In this document: in pieces, positions 46,420 through 54,461 of the stretch
Layout: the number at the start of each line of letters is the position of its first letter
How positions within the stretch are numbered: position 1 is the stretch's first letter
Origin: Flavobacterium sp. W4I14
GTDB lineage: Bacteria > Bacteroidota > Bacteroidia > Sphingobacteriales > Sphingobacteriaceae
Reading direction: 5' to 3'
DNA length: 64,000 bases
NCBI GenBank assembly: GCA_030817875.1
Contig: JAUSZU010000001.1
Span: 2,790,001 to 2,854,000 of the forward strand
The notes under the pieces: model-generated
The model's database searches: none
What the model saw: only the letters and a program-made list of their open reading frames with translations
Told to the model about the DNA's origin: nothing
Made by a program: the position numbers and the translations under genes

Positions 46420-46612
46420 GCCATAGCACTATATCCCCGTTTTGCTTAAATCCGGCCTAACAAATTTTTCGGGCTGCACTGTTCTAGCCGCACAACTGGC
46501 TTGAAAAGAAAAATTTTCAGCCGGCATTTTTTGTTTCTTTTTGATGCCAAAAAGAAAGAGCCCTTCGGCGGCGGTGAGCCGAGGCAAGAACGAGCCTCTG
46601 GACAAAAAAAGG
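46420..46612. repeat. Composite structured intergenic repeat, copy 8 (3' part)
   Basis: Only the end of the element: a diverged AAATTTTTCGGGCTGCAC block, then TTTCTTTTTG/CAAAAAGAAA and CTTCGGC/GCCGAGG hairpins. Further on come a CGTCATCTCGAC palindrome with central insert (46680-46803). The 46155-47102 gap has no gene. Confidence 0.65.
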
Positions 46613-46835
46613 ATATGCGTCATTCATATTGATTTTTATACAATAAATTATCCCTCAGGATGACAATTAACAACAAATATCGTCATCTCGACTGAAGCGC
46701 AGCGGAATGGAGAGTTCTATCTAAACAGATTTAGCTTCGCTGAGCCTTCGGGTTCTCGGTTGCGTTGCACCCGATAACTATCGGGTCCGCTCGAAATAAC
46801 GATCACTCGAGGGCAATTTCATCAGCATTAAGAAT

Positions 46836-47079
46836 AAACCATATAAGGTATATAAGTTACATATAAGCTCAATGCCTTATATGTTCTTACATTTCTTATA
46901 TGGTAAAAAACTATAAAAGAAAGACCCTGAAACAAGTTCAGGGTGACGGCCTAGAGAATAATCGTCATCCGATAAATACAGGATGCGAGAAGGCTTTTTC
47001 AGCCTGCGAAGCAATCTTAATGCGCTCGCTAGTAGCGATAGTTGTAAGATTGCTTCGTCGTGCCTCCTCGCAATGACGA
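46836..47079. repeat. Second copy of the 200-bp direct duplication
   Basis: AAACCATATAAG...ATATGGTAAAAAACTATAAAAGAAAGACCCTG and the following GTCAT-GCGAG palindrome match 45296-45497, with a 12-base insertion near the start and some changes. The copies flank the NAD(P)-binding gene in the same orientation. Confidence 0.85.
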
Positions 47080-47102
47080 AGCATGGAAGAAAAGGAAAAA
47101 CA

Positions 47103-47870
47103 CTAAGCCTTAAACTTCTTCATAAAGTTACTCACACTTTCCTCCAAATTTCCATCAGCAATGGCTTTAACGAAAGCAGTACCGATAATTGCCCCATTGG
47201 CATAAGAACAGGCCTTATCAAAAGTTTGTTTATCGCTGATCCCGAAACCGATCATGGTTGGGTTTTTCAGATTCAGGTTTTTAATCCTGCTGAAATAAGC
47301 CTCGGTAGTATTGCCAACCTCAAGATTTTTACCTGTTGTGGCCGACGATGATAACAAATAGATAAACCCATTGGTTAAACCGTCAATTTTATGGATACGT
47401 TCTTCAGCAGTTTGAGGGGTGATTAAAAATACATTGCTCAGGTTATGCTTTTCGAAGCAATCTTTATAAAACTCCTCATACTCTACCATCGGCAGATCGG
47501 GAACAATACAGCCATCTACCCCTACTTCTGCACAAGCCTCGCAGAATTTTTCTACACCAAACTGCAAAACAGGGTTTACATAACCCATTAACAAAACAGG
47601 AATGGTAACAGTCTTACGCAAGTCTTTCAACTGTTCGAAAAGCAGATTAAGTGTCATGCCCTGATCGAGCGATTGTTTGCTGCTCGCCTGAATTACCGGT
47701 CCATCGGCAACAGGATCTGAGTACGGAAAGCCTATCTCCAGCATATCTGCACCTGATTTTTCCAGCGCTTCAGCAATTTTAATGGTATCGCCAGTATTTG
47801 GATAACCAGCAGTATAGTATATTGATAATATATTTTTCTTCTCCTGGAAGAGTTGTTTAATTCGGTTCAT
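47103..47870 (-). CDS. trpA: Tryptophan synthase alpha subunit
   Basis: Cleaves indole-3-glycerol phosphate to indole and glyceraldehyde 3-phosphate; TIM barrel of 255 residues. The catalytic glutamate is in MLEIGFPYSDPVADGP and the catalytic aspartate in VGVDGCIVPDLP. The start at 47870 (MNRIKQLF) is chosen; the longer frame from 47900 begins inside a palindromic repeat (MPRNDGKRKK). It is the last gene of the trp operon and is separated from trpB by that repeat. Confidence 0.95.
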   Translation of the reverse strand: MNRIKQLFQEKKNILSIYYTAGYPNTGDTIKIAEALEKSGADMLEIGFPYSDPVADGPVIQASSKQSLDQGMTLNLLFEQLKDLRKTVTIPVLLMGYVNPVLQFGVEKFCEACAEVGVDGCIVPDLPMVEYEEFYKDCFEKHNLSNVFLITPQTAEERIHKIDGLTNGFIYLLSSSATTGKNLEVGNTTEAYFSRIKNLNLKNPTMIGFGISDKQTFDKACSYANGAIIGTAFVKAIADGNLEESVSNFMKKFKA

Positions 47871-47884
47871 TTTTTTTCTTTTTC

Positions 47885-47972
47885 CGTCATTGCGAGGCAC
47901 GAAGCAATCTTAATGCTTTGGGTTAGCCTCCTAGCGAGTGTAGTAGGATTGCTTCGTGCCTCGCAATGACGA
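47885..47972. repeat. Palindromic repeat inside the trp operon
   Basis: CGTCATTGCGAGGCACGAAGCAATCTTAATGC and GGATTGCTTCGTGCCTCGCAATGACG are almost perfect inverted complements that fill the 107-base gap between trpB and trpA. It could act as a processing or stability hairpin in the mRNA. Confidence 0.85.
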
Positions 47973-47977
47973 TTCTT

Positions 47978-49160
47978 CTACAGATTAAAATATTTAATAT
48001 AAGTATCCAGATCCTTGTCGCCACGGCCTGAAAGGCAAACCACTACGTTTTCGCCACCTTTAAATTCCATTTTTTCTAAGTAAGCCAAGGCGTGTGCACT
48101 TTCAATCGCAGGGATAATCCCTTCCAATTGTGTACAAAGTAAACCTGCATTTAAACTTTCTTCATCAGTGATGGAAACATATTGTCCACGACCGGTTTTA
48201 AACAAATGTGCATGCTGTGGGCCAATACCTGGGTAATCCAATCCAGCAGAAACCGAATGTGGTTCTACCACCTGTCCATCTGGTGTTTGCATTAAAATGC
48301 TTCTGCTGCCATGCAAAACACCTTCTTTACCTAAATAAGTGGTTGCAGCAGAAAATCCGCTCGATACACCTTTTCCGGCCGCTTCAACAGCAATCAGTTT
48401 AACATTTTCATCATCCATAAAATGGTAGAACATACCCATGGCATTACTTCCACCACCTACACAGGCTAAAACATAATCAGGTTGATCGCTGCCTGTTTGC
48501 TCTAACAGTTGTTTTTTAGTTTCCTCAGAGATAATCGATTGGAAAATCGCTACCATATCAGGGTAAGGGTGTGGACCAACTACCGAACCAATAATATAAT
48601 GTGTATCTACCGGATTATTGATCCAATCGCGCATCGCCTCATTAGTGGCATCTTTTAGGGTTTTGCTTCCAGAGCTTGCCGGAACAACCTTTGCACCCAA
48701 CATTTTCATGCGGGCCACATTTGGTGCCTGGCGCTCGATATCTACCTCGCCCATGTAAATTACACACTCGAGATTACGCAATGCACATACGGTTGCAGTA
48801 GCTACACCATGCTGACCAGCTCCGGTTTCGGCAATGATTCTTTTTTTACCCAGTTTTTCGGCCAATAAAATCTGTCCGATGGTGTTGTTGATCTTATGGG
48901 CACCGGTATGGTTTAAATCTTCTCTTTTTAGAAAAATATTGGCACCATATCTTTCTGAATATCTTTTAGCAAGATATAAAGGCGAAGGGGCGGCCAACAT
49001 AATCTTTTAACAACTGATGAAATTCTTTTTGGAAATCGGCATCATCAATAATCTTTAAATAGTTTTGACGCAATTCTTCTACGTTTGGATAAAGCATTTC
49101 GGGGATGTACGCGCCACCAAAATCTCCATAATATCCTTTTTCGTTTACTTTGTATTTCAT
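47978..49160 (-). pseudogene. trpB: Tryptophan synthase beta subunit, split by a one-base frameshift
   Basis: PLP enzyme joining indole and serine. The first frame (49160-48972; MKYKVNEKGYYGDFGGAYIP) reaches DYVGRP and then leaves the family. The rest continues in another frame from about 48990 ([34 protein letters not shown], with the PLP lysine in HTGAHKINN) to the normal end. At the junction the coding strand reads CGC CCC T TCG CCT, one base more than needed for R-P-S-P. Together the pieces give a normal length of about 393 residues. It may be a sequencing error, an inactivating mutation or a +1 shift at CCC-U. An ATG at 49000 could restart translation. Confidence 0.88.
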
Positions 49161-49175
49161 GTTTTTTTCTTTTTT

Positions 49176-49195
49176 CCCTTGGTTAAAACCAAGGG
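49176..49195. other. Hairpin between trpF and trpB
   Basis: CCCTTGG and CCAAGGG pair around TTAAAA, 15 bases before the trpB start. There is no long T run on the coding strand after it, so it is more likely an mRNA processing or spacing hairpin than a terminator. Confidence 0.5.
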
Positions 49196-49209
49196 TTATG
49201 AATAACAAT

Positions 49210-49839
49210 CTATTTATTCATTTCTTTAATAAATTCTTTAATCTTCTCCGCATCCTTCAAACCCGGTTCAATTTCAAATCTGCTATTGATATCCAGGGCA
49301 TATAAGCGTTCATCATTTATTTCTTTTATGGTCGGGGCATGTTCTAAATCAATGCCACCACTTAAAAAGTAGGGTTTGGTGTAAGTATATCGGTCTAAAA
49401 CAGACCAATTGAATGTTTTTCCCGATCCGCCATGCATTTTGGTTTTGGTATCGAACAGAAAATAATCCACCACATTTAAATAAGCTCCGAGACCTGAAAA
49501 ATCAAAATCTTCATCTATTCCAAATGCTTTAATCACTTCTAAGGCAGGAAAGCTTGATTTTAATGCTGCACAGTATTCAGTCGATTCGCTGCCATGTAAC
49601 TGAACAGTCTTTAGCTTCAATGTGTTTACTTTATCTTTTACTTTTTCCAGCGCTTCATTTACAAAAACACCTACGGTTTTGATCTCTGAGGGAATGTATT
49701 TGATCAATTCAGCAGAAACATCGCTGATCAACCTTGGCGATTTCTCATAAAAGATAAAACCCAGGTAATCTGGCTGAAGCTCGGCTACCGCAGCAATATT
49801 CGCTGCTAAACGCATGCCGCAAACTTTTAACTTTAACAT
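49210..49839 (-). CDS. trpF: Phosphoribosylanthranilate isomerase
   Basis: Third step of tryptophan synthesis, converting PRA to CdRP; TIM barrel of 209 residues. The catalytic cysteine is in KLKVCGMR at the start and the aspartate in YFLFDTKTKMHGGSGKTFNW. The phosphate loop is FLSGGIDLEHA. It overlaps trpD by 7 bases. In many relatives trpC lies between trpD and trpF; here it is absent. Confidence 0.95.
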   Translation of the reverse strand: MLKLKVCGMRLAANIAAVAELQPDYLGFIFYEKSPRLISDVSAELIKYIPSEIKTVGVFVNEALEKVKDKVNTLKLKTVQLHGSESTEYCAALKSSFPALEVIKAFGIDEDFDFSGLGAYLNVVDYFLFDTKTKMHGGSGKTFNWSVLDRYTYTKPYFLSGGIDLEHAPTIKEINDERLYALDINSRFEIEPGLKDAEKIKEFIKEMNK

Positions 49840-50822
49840 GCCAATAAGTTTTTGAAACTGTTTAACGCTTTTTTGCTGGTTAAAGATTCTTCTGCTTCAT
49901 AAAAGCAGTCGGCAAAAGATTGTTCAGGTTTTATGGTCTTGATGGCCAGTGCCGAATTGCACAATACCACATTGTTCTGTACATCTGTGGCTTCGCCATT
50001 TAATACATCCATAAATATTTTGGCAGATGATTCTACGGTATCGCCACCTTTAATCGCATTGGTATCAACCTTATCAAAACCCATATCCTGAAGGGTTAAA
50101 ATCTGTTCGCCCTTGTTCGAAAAGGTTTTCACATCACAGGTTAAAGAAACCTCATCATAACCTTCCAATGCATGTACAATGGTATAACTTTTATCTGTAT
50201 CCTGATATAAATAAGCATATAAACGGGCGAGCTCCAAACTAAAAACCCCTACCATCTGGTATTTCGGCTGTCCGGGGTTAACCATTGGCCCCAGCATATT
50301 GAAAAATGTTTTTACACCCAGTTCCTTACGGATCGGTGCTACAATTTTCATTGCCGGATTAAAAAGCGGGGCGTGTAAAAAACAGATTCCTGCAGCATCT
50401 AAATTACGCCTTAAAGTATCCTCATTATTGGTAAAAGTATAACCTAAATATTCCATTACGTTAGAAGAACCGCAGCCCGAAGAAACGCCGTAGTTACCAT
50501 GTTTGGCCACATGATGACCAGCACCTGCCACCACAAATGAGGATAGGGTAGAAATATTGAAAGTATCTTTACCATCACCTCCGGTACCGCAAAGATCGAT
50601 CAGTTCGTAACCCGATAAGTTTACTTTAACGCACATATCAAGCATCGCATCGCGAAAACCCTGTAACTCCTGCACCGTGATATTACGCATGGCATAAGCG
50701 GTAATAAAAGCGGCAATCTGAGAAGAATTAAATGTGCCTTCCGAAATGGAGATTAAAATGTTTTTTGCCTCTTCCCTGCTAAAACTCTTGTTCTCGAATA
50801 AATGGTTTAATATTTTTTTCAT
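49833..50822 (-). CDS. trpD: Anthranilate phosphoribosyltransferase
   Basis: Transfers phosphoribose from PRPP to anthranilate; 329 residues from the preferred start at 50822 (MKKILNHLFENKSFSREEA). A start at 50834 would add four. The PRPP loop DLCGTGGDGKDTFNIST and the KHGNYGVSSGCGSSNVME motif are intact. It is the first structural gene after the leader and attenuator; trpE and trpG, normally upstream, are not in the window. Confidence 0.95.
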   Translation of the reverse strand: MKKILNHLFENKSFSREEAKNILISISEGTFNSSQIAAFITAYAMRNITVQELQGFRDAMLDMCVKVNLSGYELIDLCGTGGDGKDTFNISTLSSFVVAGAGHHVAKHGNYGVSSGCGSSNVMEYLGYTFTNNEDTLRRNLDAAGICFLHAPLFNPAMKIVAPIRKELGVKTFFNMLGPMVNPGQPKYQMVGVFSLELARLYAYLYQDTDKSYTIVHALEGYDEVSLTCDVKTFSNKGEQILTLQDMGFDKVDTNAIKGGDTVESSAKIFMDVLNGEATDVQNNVVLCNSALAIKTIKPEQSFADCFYEAEESLTSKKALNSFKNLLAC

Positions 50823-50838
50823 GTTTACTGCCATTGTT

Positions 50839-50907
50839 ATTTAACCACAGATGAAAAGGATGAACACGGATAAAAATCTGTGTGTATCTGTGCTCATCTG
50901 TGGTTCC
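50839..50907. repeat. AACCACAGATGA inverted repeat
   Basis: AACCACAGATGAAAAGGATGAACACGGAT and ATCTGTGCTCATCTGTGGTT form a long imperfect hairpin just upstream of trpD. A CGTGGAGACACGAA/TGTGTCTCCACA pair lies beyond it at 50932-50985. Confidence 0.7.
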
Positions 50908-51011
50908 TTTTTTATTTATCTTTATTTCGCCATGGTTTGTGTCTCCACAAACCATCTAAATATTCCGTTTCGTGGAGACACGAACCGGGGCGATGTTTAA
51001 AAAAATTGCAT

Positions 51012-51040
51012 AAAAAAAGGATTGCTTTTTGGGCAATCCT
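51012..51040 (-). terminator. trp attenuator
   Basis: On the minus strand AGGATTGCC and GCAATCCT form a stem followed by seven T, 48 bases after the Trp-rich leader peptide stop and about 190 bases before trpD. The leader also has AACGAA/TTCGTT around its end and a second AACGAA just before the terminator, giving alternative pairings of the usual attenuation type. Confidence 0.8.
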
Positions 51041-51087
51041 CTTCGTTGTGTTTAAAATATTTTAAAATATATAACAATAGAATTTGC

Positions 51088-51141
51088 CTAACGAATTTCG
51101 TTATGCCACCACCAATTGTTATTTAAGTTTTTAATTATCAT
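51088..51141 (-). CDS. trpL: trp operon leader peptide
   Basis: A 17-residue ORF, MIIKNLNNNWWWHNEIR, has three consecutive Trp codons (51114-51106). It starts 13 bases after a promoter and is followed by a terminator hairpin, all on the strand of trpD-F-B-A. By the classical mechanism, ribosomes stall at the Trp codons when charged tRNA-Trp is scarce and the terminator fails to form. A trp-leader RNA class has been reported in Bacteroidota; whether this is a member needs a covariance search. Confidence 0.85.
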   Translation of the reverse strand: MIIKNLNNNWWWHNEIR

Positions 51142-51153
51142 GTTTGTATAAAG

Positions 51154-51184
51154 CAAATATTGACATAGTTTTTTAATATTCCAA
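51154..51184 (-). promoter_or_regulatory. trp leader promoter
   Basis: On the minus strand TTG (51184-51182), a 20-base spacer and AATATTTG (51161-51154) match the Bacteroidota promoter pattern with one mismatch. The leader ATG follows 13 bases later. Confidence 0.65.
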
Positions 51185-51201
51185 AATCTTTCTAAAAATA
51201 T

Positions 51202-52143
51202 ATGGCCTTTTTTAAAAGAAAAGTACAGTTTAATGATGATTTCGGTTTCGGATCCAATCCTGTAACCAAAAACCAGCGCATGCTCAACCCCGATGGTTCG
51301 GCAAATATCGAACGTACGGGCCTGCCCTGGTTTAAGTTTGATGATACCTACACCCGCCTGGTTACCATGAGCTGGCCGCGTTTTTTCTTTGTCATTCTGA
51401 TCGCCTACCTTGTTGTAAATACCATATTCGCAGTTTTATATAACGTAGTGGGTATCGAAAATTTAAATGGTGCCAAAGGTATAACGCTTCGTGATCAGTT
51501 TTTTGATGCCTTTTTCTTTTCTGCCCAAACCATTTCTACCGTGGGTTACGGCCATATTTCGCCACAGGGTTTTGTTACCAGTGTGCTTGCCGCTTTCGAA
51601 AGTATGCTGGGCCTGTTGGCTTTTGCATTGGCTACAGGTTTATTGTATGGCCGTTTTAGCAGGCCCACCTCAAAAGTAAGCTTCAGCAAAAAAATGGTGA
51701 TTGCCCCTTACGAGAAAGGACATGGATTGATGTGCCGTTTGGTTAACCTCCGCCGCAATCAATTGATAGAGGTCGAGGTGCAGATGGTGATGTCGTACAA
51801 CGAAACCATCGATGGCAAACATGTTCGTAGGTTTTATCCTTTGCCATTAGAGCGCAGTAAAATCGGTATCCTATCTTTAAACTGGACTTTGGTACACCCC
51901 ATTACAGAAGAAAGTCCGTTTTTCGAAAAATCGTTAACCGAGCTGCAGCAGGCCGAAGTAGAGGTTTTTGTAATCTTAAAAGCTTTTGATGATACTTTCT
52001 CGCAGACTATCCACACCAGAACCAGTTATCAGGATGAGGAAATCGAAATGGATGCTAAGTTTGATAAAATGTATTACCATAACGAAGAAGGTAAAATGGT
52101 GATGGATTATAGTAAATTGGATAAGGTTACGCGAACGGTGTAA
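51202..52143 (+). CDS. Inward-rectifier potassium channel (KirBac type)
   Basis: Inner-membrane K+ channel of 313 residues. The slide helix and TM1 (about 55-83), pore helix with selectivity filter TVGYG (113-117), TM2 (about 125-150) and a C-terminal beta-rich cytoplasmic Kir domain (about 155-310) are in canonical order. The pore LFALATGLLYGRFSRP and the start match KirBac proteins. It diverges from the trp leader across about 60 bases. Confidence 0.94.
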   Translation: MAFFKRKVQFNDDFGFGSNPVTKNQRMLNPDGSANIERTGLPWFKFDDTYTRLVTMSWPRFFFVILIAYLVVNTIFAVLYNVVGIENLNGAKGITLRDQFFDAFFFSAQTISTVGYGHISPQGFVTSVLAAFESMLGLLAFALATGLLYGRFSRPTSKVSFSKKMVIAPYEKGHGLMCRLVNLRRNQLIEVEVQMVMSYNETIDGKHVRRFYPLPLERSKIGILSLNWTLVHPITEESPFFEKSLTELQQAEVEVFVILKAFDDTFSQTIHTRTSYQDEEIEMDAKFDKMYYHNEEGKMVMDYSKLDKVTRTV

Positions 52144-52170
52144 GGCTCTTCATTATTTGCCTCCCGATAC

Positions 52171-52280
52171 CGTCATTTCGAGCGGAGTGCAACGCAGTCG
52201 AGAACCACTTAGTGCTCAGCGAAGCTAAATCTGATTAGATAGATCTCTCCATTCCGCTGCGCTCCAGTCGAGATGACGAT
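52171..52280. repeat. Palindromic repeat, CGTCATTTCGAGCGG family
   Basis: CGTCATTTCGAGCGGAGTGCAACGC and GCGCTCCAGTCGAGATGACG are inverted ends about 110 bp apart, with AGCGAAGCTAAATCTGATTAGATAGA in the centre. Confidence 0.7.
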
Positions 52281-52329
52281 GCTTTTATTGAAAAAGTTGA
52301 CAACTTTTATGATGATGTCTTCTGTATAA

Positions 52330-52860
52330 GATCAGCAATACCCTTATATAAATTTAGGTAAACTCAGAGTTGAGGGTCTTCGACTCCGCTCAGACTGACA
52401 ATTAATTACCTTAAACCGCGAACTTAACCTTGCACCTAAACGCTAAAGCCTAACCGCTATACTGTTTACCTTAAGCCTTCCACCTTTACACCCTCAGCCA
52501 TCTACCTTAATCAGCGGATTCTTTCTTTAACAAACAGAATATGACTACCCCGCCTTTCAGGCACCCCTCCAGAGGAGGGGAATTGCCCCTCATCGTCTCT
52601 ATGCGATGTGCATTCCCCTCTTTCAGAGGGGTGTCCGCAGGACGGGGTGTTTCAGCGACCTATAAAATCACCAATATCCTCATATAAATCCAGCTAAACT
52701 CAAAGTTAAAGGTCTTCGACTCCGCTCAGACTGACAATTAATTAGCTCAAACCGCCAACTTAACGTGCCACCTAACGCCAAACCCCAACCGCAATACGTT
52801 TACCTTACGCCTTAAACCCTCAACCTTCCACCTTCACACCCTCAACCTTTCACCCCTTAA
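52330..52860. repeat. Direct duplication of the SDR gene 3' flank
   Basis: 52330-52540 and 52665-52895 match: GGGTCTTCGACTCCGCTCAG, ACTGACAATTAATTA, and TTAATCAGCGGATTCTTTTCTTT, the last of which in the right copy is the end of the SDR coding sequence. Between them, 52556-52650 is an imperfect palindrome of CACCCCTCC...GAGGGGTGTC. The 52144-52849 gap has no other gene. Confidence 0.75.
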
Positions 52861-53668
52861 TCAGCGGATTCTTTTCTTTCGCAAACAGATCAAAAACCTT
52901 TTTGTCTACAAAAGCCGGGAAGAGTTTATTCATCCAAACGGCTAATTTCCCTTGTCCGGTCATGATTAAGGTACGTTTACGTTTTTCGATACCGTCGGCA
53001 ATAATGCTTGCTACTTCTTCTGATGTCATCATTTTGCCTTCATCCATACTGGTTTCGCCATGTGCAGCACCATCTTTTGATAAAGCGGTTACCCTGATGT
53101 TGGAAGCGGTAAAACCCGGACAGGCCAATAAAACGTTTACGCCTGTTTTTAATAATTCGGTGCGTAAAGATTCCATAAATCCGTTCATAGCAAATTTAGA
53201 AGCCGAATAACCCGTTCTGCCCGGTAAACCACGGTAACCTGCTATTGATGATATACCCACTACCGTTCCTTTGGTTTTTAAAATCTCTGGCAAAGCATAT
53301 TTGGTGCAATAAACCGTCCCCCAAAAGTTTACATCCATCAGGTTTTTAAGCACCGATAAATCCAGATCATTAAACAGGGCACGCATGGATAATCCGGCAT
53401 TATTTACCAGAATATCAATCTTTTGAAAAGATACTAAAGCTTGCTTGATAATCAGTTCGCAATCTGCTTCTTTACTTACATCGGCCTGAACAGCTACGGC
53501 CCTGATGTTATATTTTTTTTCCAGATCGGCAGTAATTTCGCATAGGGTTACGTATTGGCGTGCAGCTAAAACTAAATTGGCACCACGTTTAGCAAATTCT
53601 TCGGCACAAGCTTTTCCGATTCCGCTCGATGCGCCAGTGATGATGATTACTTTATTTTTTAGGTTCAT
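52850..53668 (-). CDS. Short-chain dehydrogenase/reductase
   Basis: Classical SDR of 272 residues, NAD(P)H-dependent oxidoreductase. The nucleotide motif is TGASSGIG, followed by NNAG, an active-site serine in GISSIAGYRGLPGRT, and YSASK. The C-terminal hydrophobic tail ends in FAKEKNPLIKG. The start at 53668 (MNLKNKV) is chosen over 53701. Substrate unknown. The last codons and the 3' flank are duplicated at 52330-52540. Confidence 0.92.
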   Translation of the reverse strand: MNLKNKVIIITGASSGIGKACAEEFAKRGANLVLAARQYVTLCEITADLEKKYNIRAVAVQADVSKEADCELIIKQALVSFQKIDILVNNAGLSMRALFNDLDLSVLKNLMDVNFWGTVYCTKYALPEILKTKGTVVGISSIAGYRGLPGRTGYSASKFAMNGFMESLRTELLKTGVNVLLACPGFTASNIRVTALSKDGAAHGETSMDEGKMMTSEEVASIIADGIEKRKRTLIMTGQGKLAVWMNKLFPAFVDKKVFDLFAKEKNPLIKG

Positions 53669-53723
53669 TTGTAGTAACAGGTATTGAGTAGCAAATATCA
53701 AGAACTAAGACTGGATACTGCTT

Positions 53724-54461
53724 TTAGTTTATTTTAAAGTAGTTTGTTGCTTCCGTAACTTTGTCTGTGTTAATAATATCTGCACCTAAGTCATGTAATA
53801 ACTTCCAGCAAGCTTTATTATCGGGTGCACCCCAAAAACGAAAGGGTTTACCCAATTTATGTGCGTTGTTAATCAGTTCTGTCAATTTAGCTTTATCAGC
53901 TTCTGGCACTTCTTCAACACCTTTCCATTTAGAATAAGTGGCAAAATTATCGCTGATCATGGCTATTTTCTTCAGGTCTTCCGGGCTGTAGTTTACATTT
54001 GGTAAGCCATCAAAAAATAGGCTAGTATATTTATGAAATGTATTTGCAGCAGGTCGGTTGCCGCTAATCACAACAACGGTATTTCTCCCCTGTCTGTCAA
54101 AGTATTTCTGGTATTTTTTCAGATTTTTCCGCAACAAGCGATATGTCGAATCCCAGTCACCTTTAACATCGATCATCAATTGGGAAGTATAATATTCCTT
54201 TTCGGCCGATAACGCTTTAATCTGTTTTAAATACAATTGCGCTAATGTATTGCCCGCTTTGATCTCTTTTTTGCTATGCGCTACCATCAACGAATCGCCA
54301 ACTACAAAAACATCGGCTTCAATAGAGAAAACGCGATTATTAACCGCATCAATAAAAGGTTTTTCGTGGGTATAATCATTATGGGAGTGGATCTTAACCT
54401 GCGCTTTGGCGAATAATCCTGATAAAACCAGGGCTAAGAAAACAAAAAAATGCTTTGCCAT
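53724..54461 (-). CDS. Exported glycerophosphodiester phosphodiesterase/PI-PLC-like protein
   Basis: Protein of 245 residues with a Sec signal peptide (1-20, LFAKAQ). The motifs HSHNDY (about 25-30), EADVF and VAHSKKE are those of the PLC-like phosphodiesterase TIM barrel found in GDPD/AIM6-like proteins, and a late GADIINTDK agrees. It is periplasmic or surface-exposed and may hydrolyse phosphodiesters in lipids. Its start overlaps the recR stop by one base, so it is probably read with recR. Confidence 0.82.
   Translation of the reverse strand: MAKHFFVFLALVLSGLFAKAQVKIHSHNDYTHEKPFIDAVNNRVFSIEADVFVVGDSLMVAHSKKEIKAGNTLAQLYLKQIKALSAEKEYYTSQLMIDVKGDWDSTYRLLRKNLKKYQKYFDRQGRNTVVVISGNRPAANTFHKYTSLFFDGLPNVNYSPEDLKKIAMISDNFATYSKWKGVEEVPEADKAKLTELINNAHKLGKPFRFWGAPDNKACWKLLHDLGADIINTDKVTEATNYFKIN

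Noticed and set aside
47871..47900. Longer start for TrpA (MPRNDGKRKK)
   Set aside because: These codons lie in the end of a GTCATTGCGAG palindromic repeat; ATG 47870 gives the standard N-terminus.
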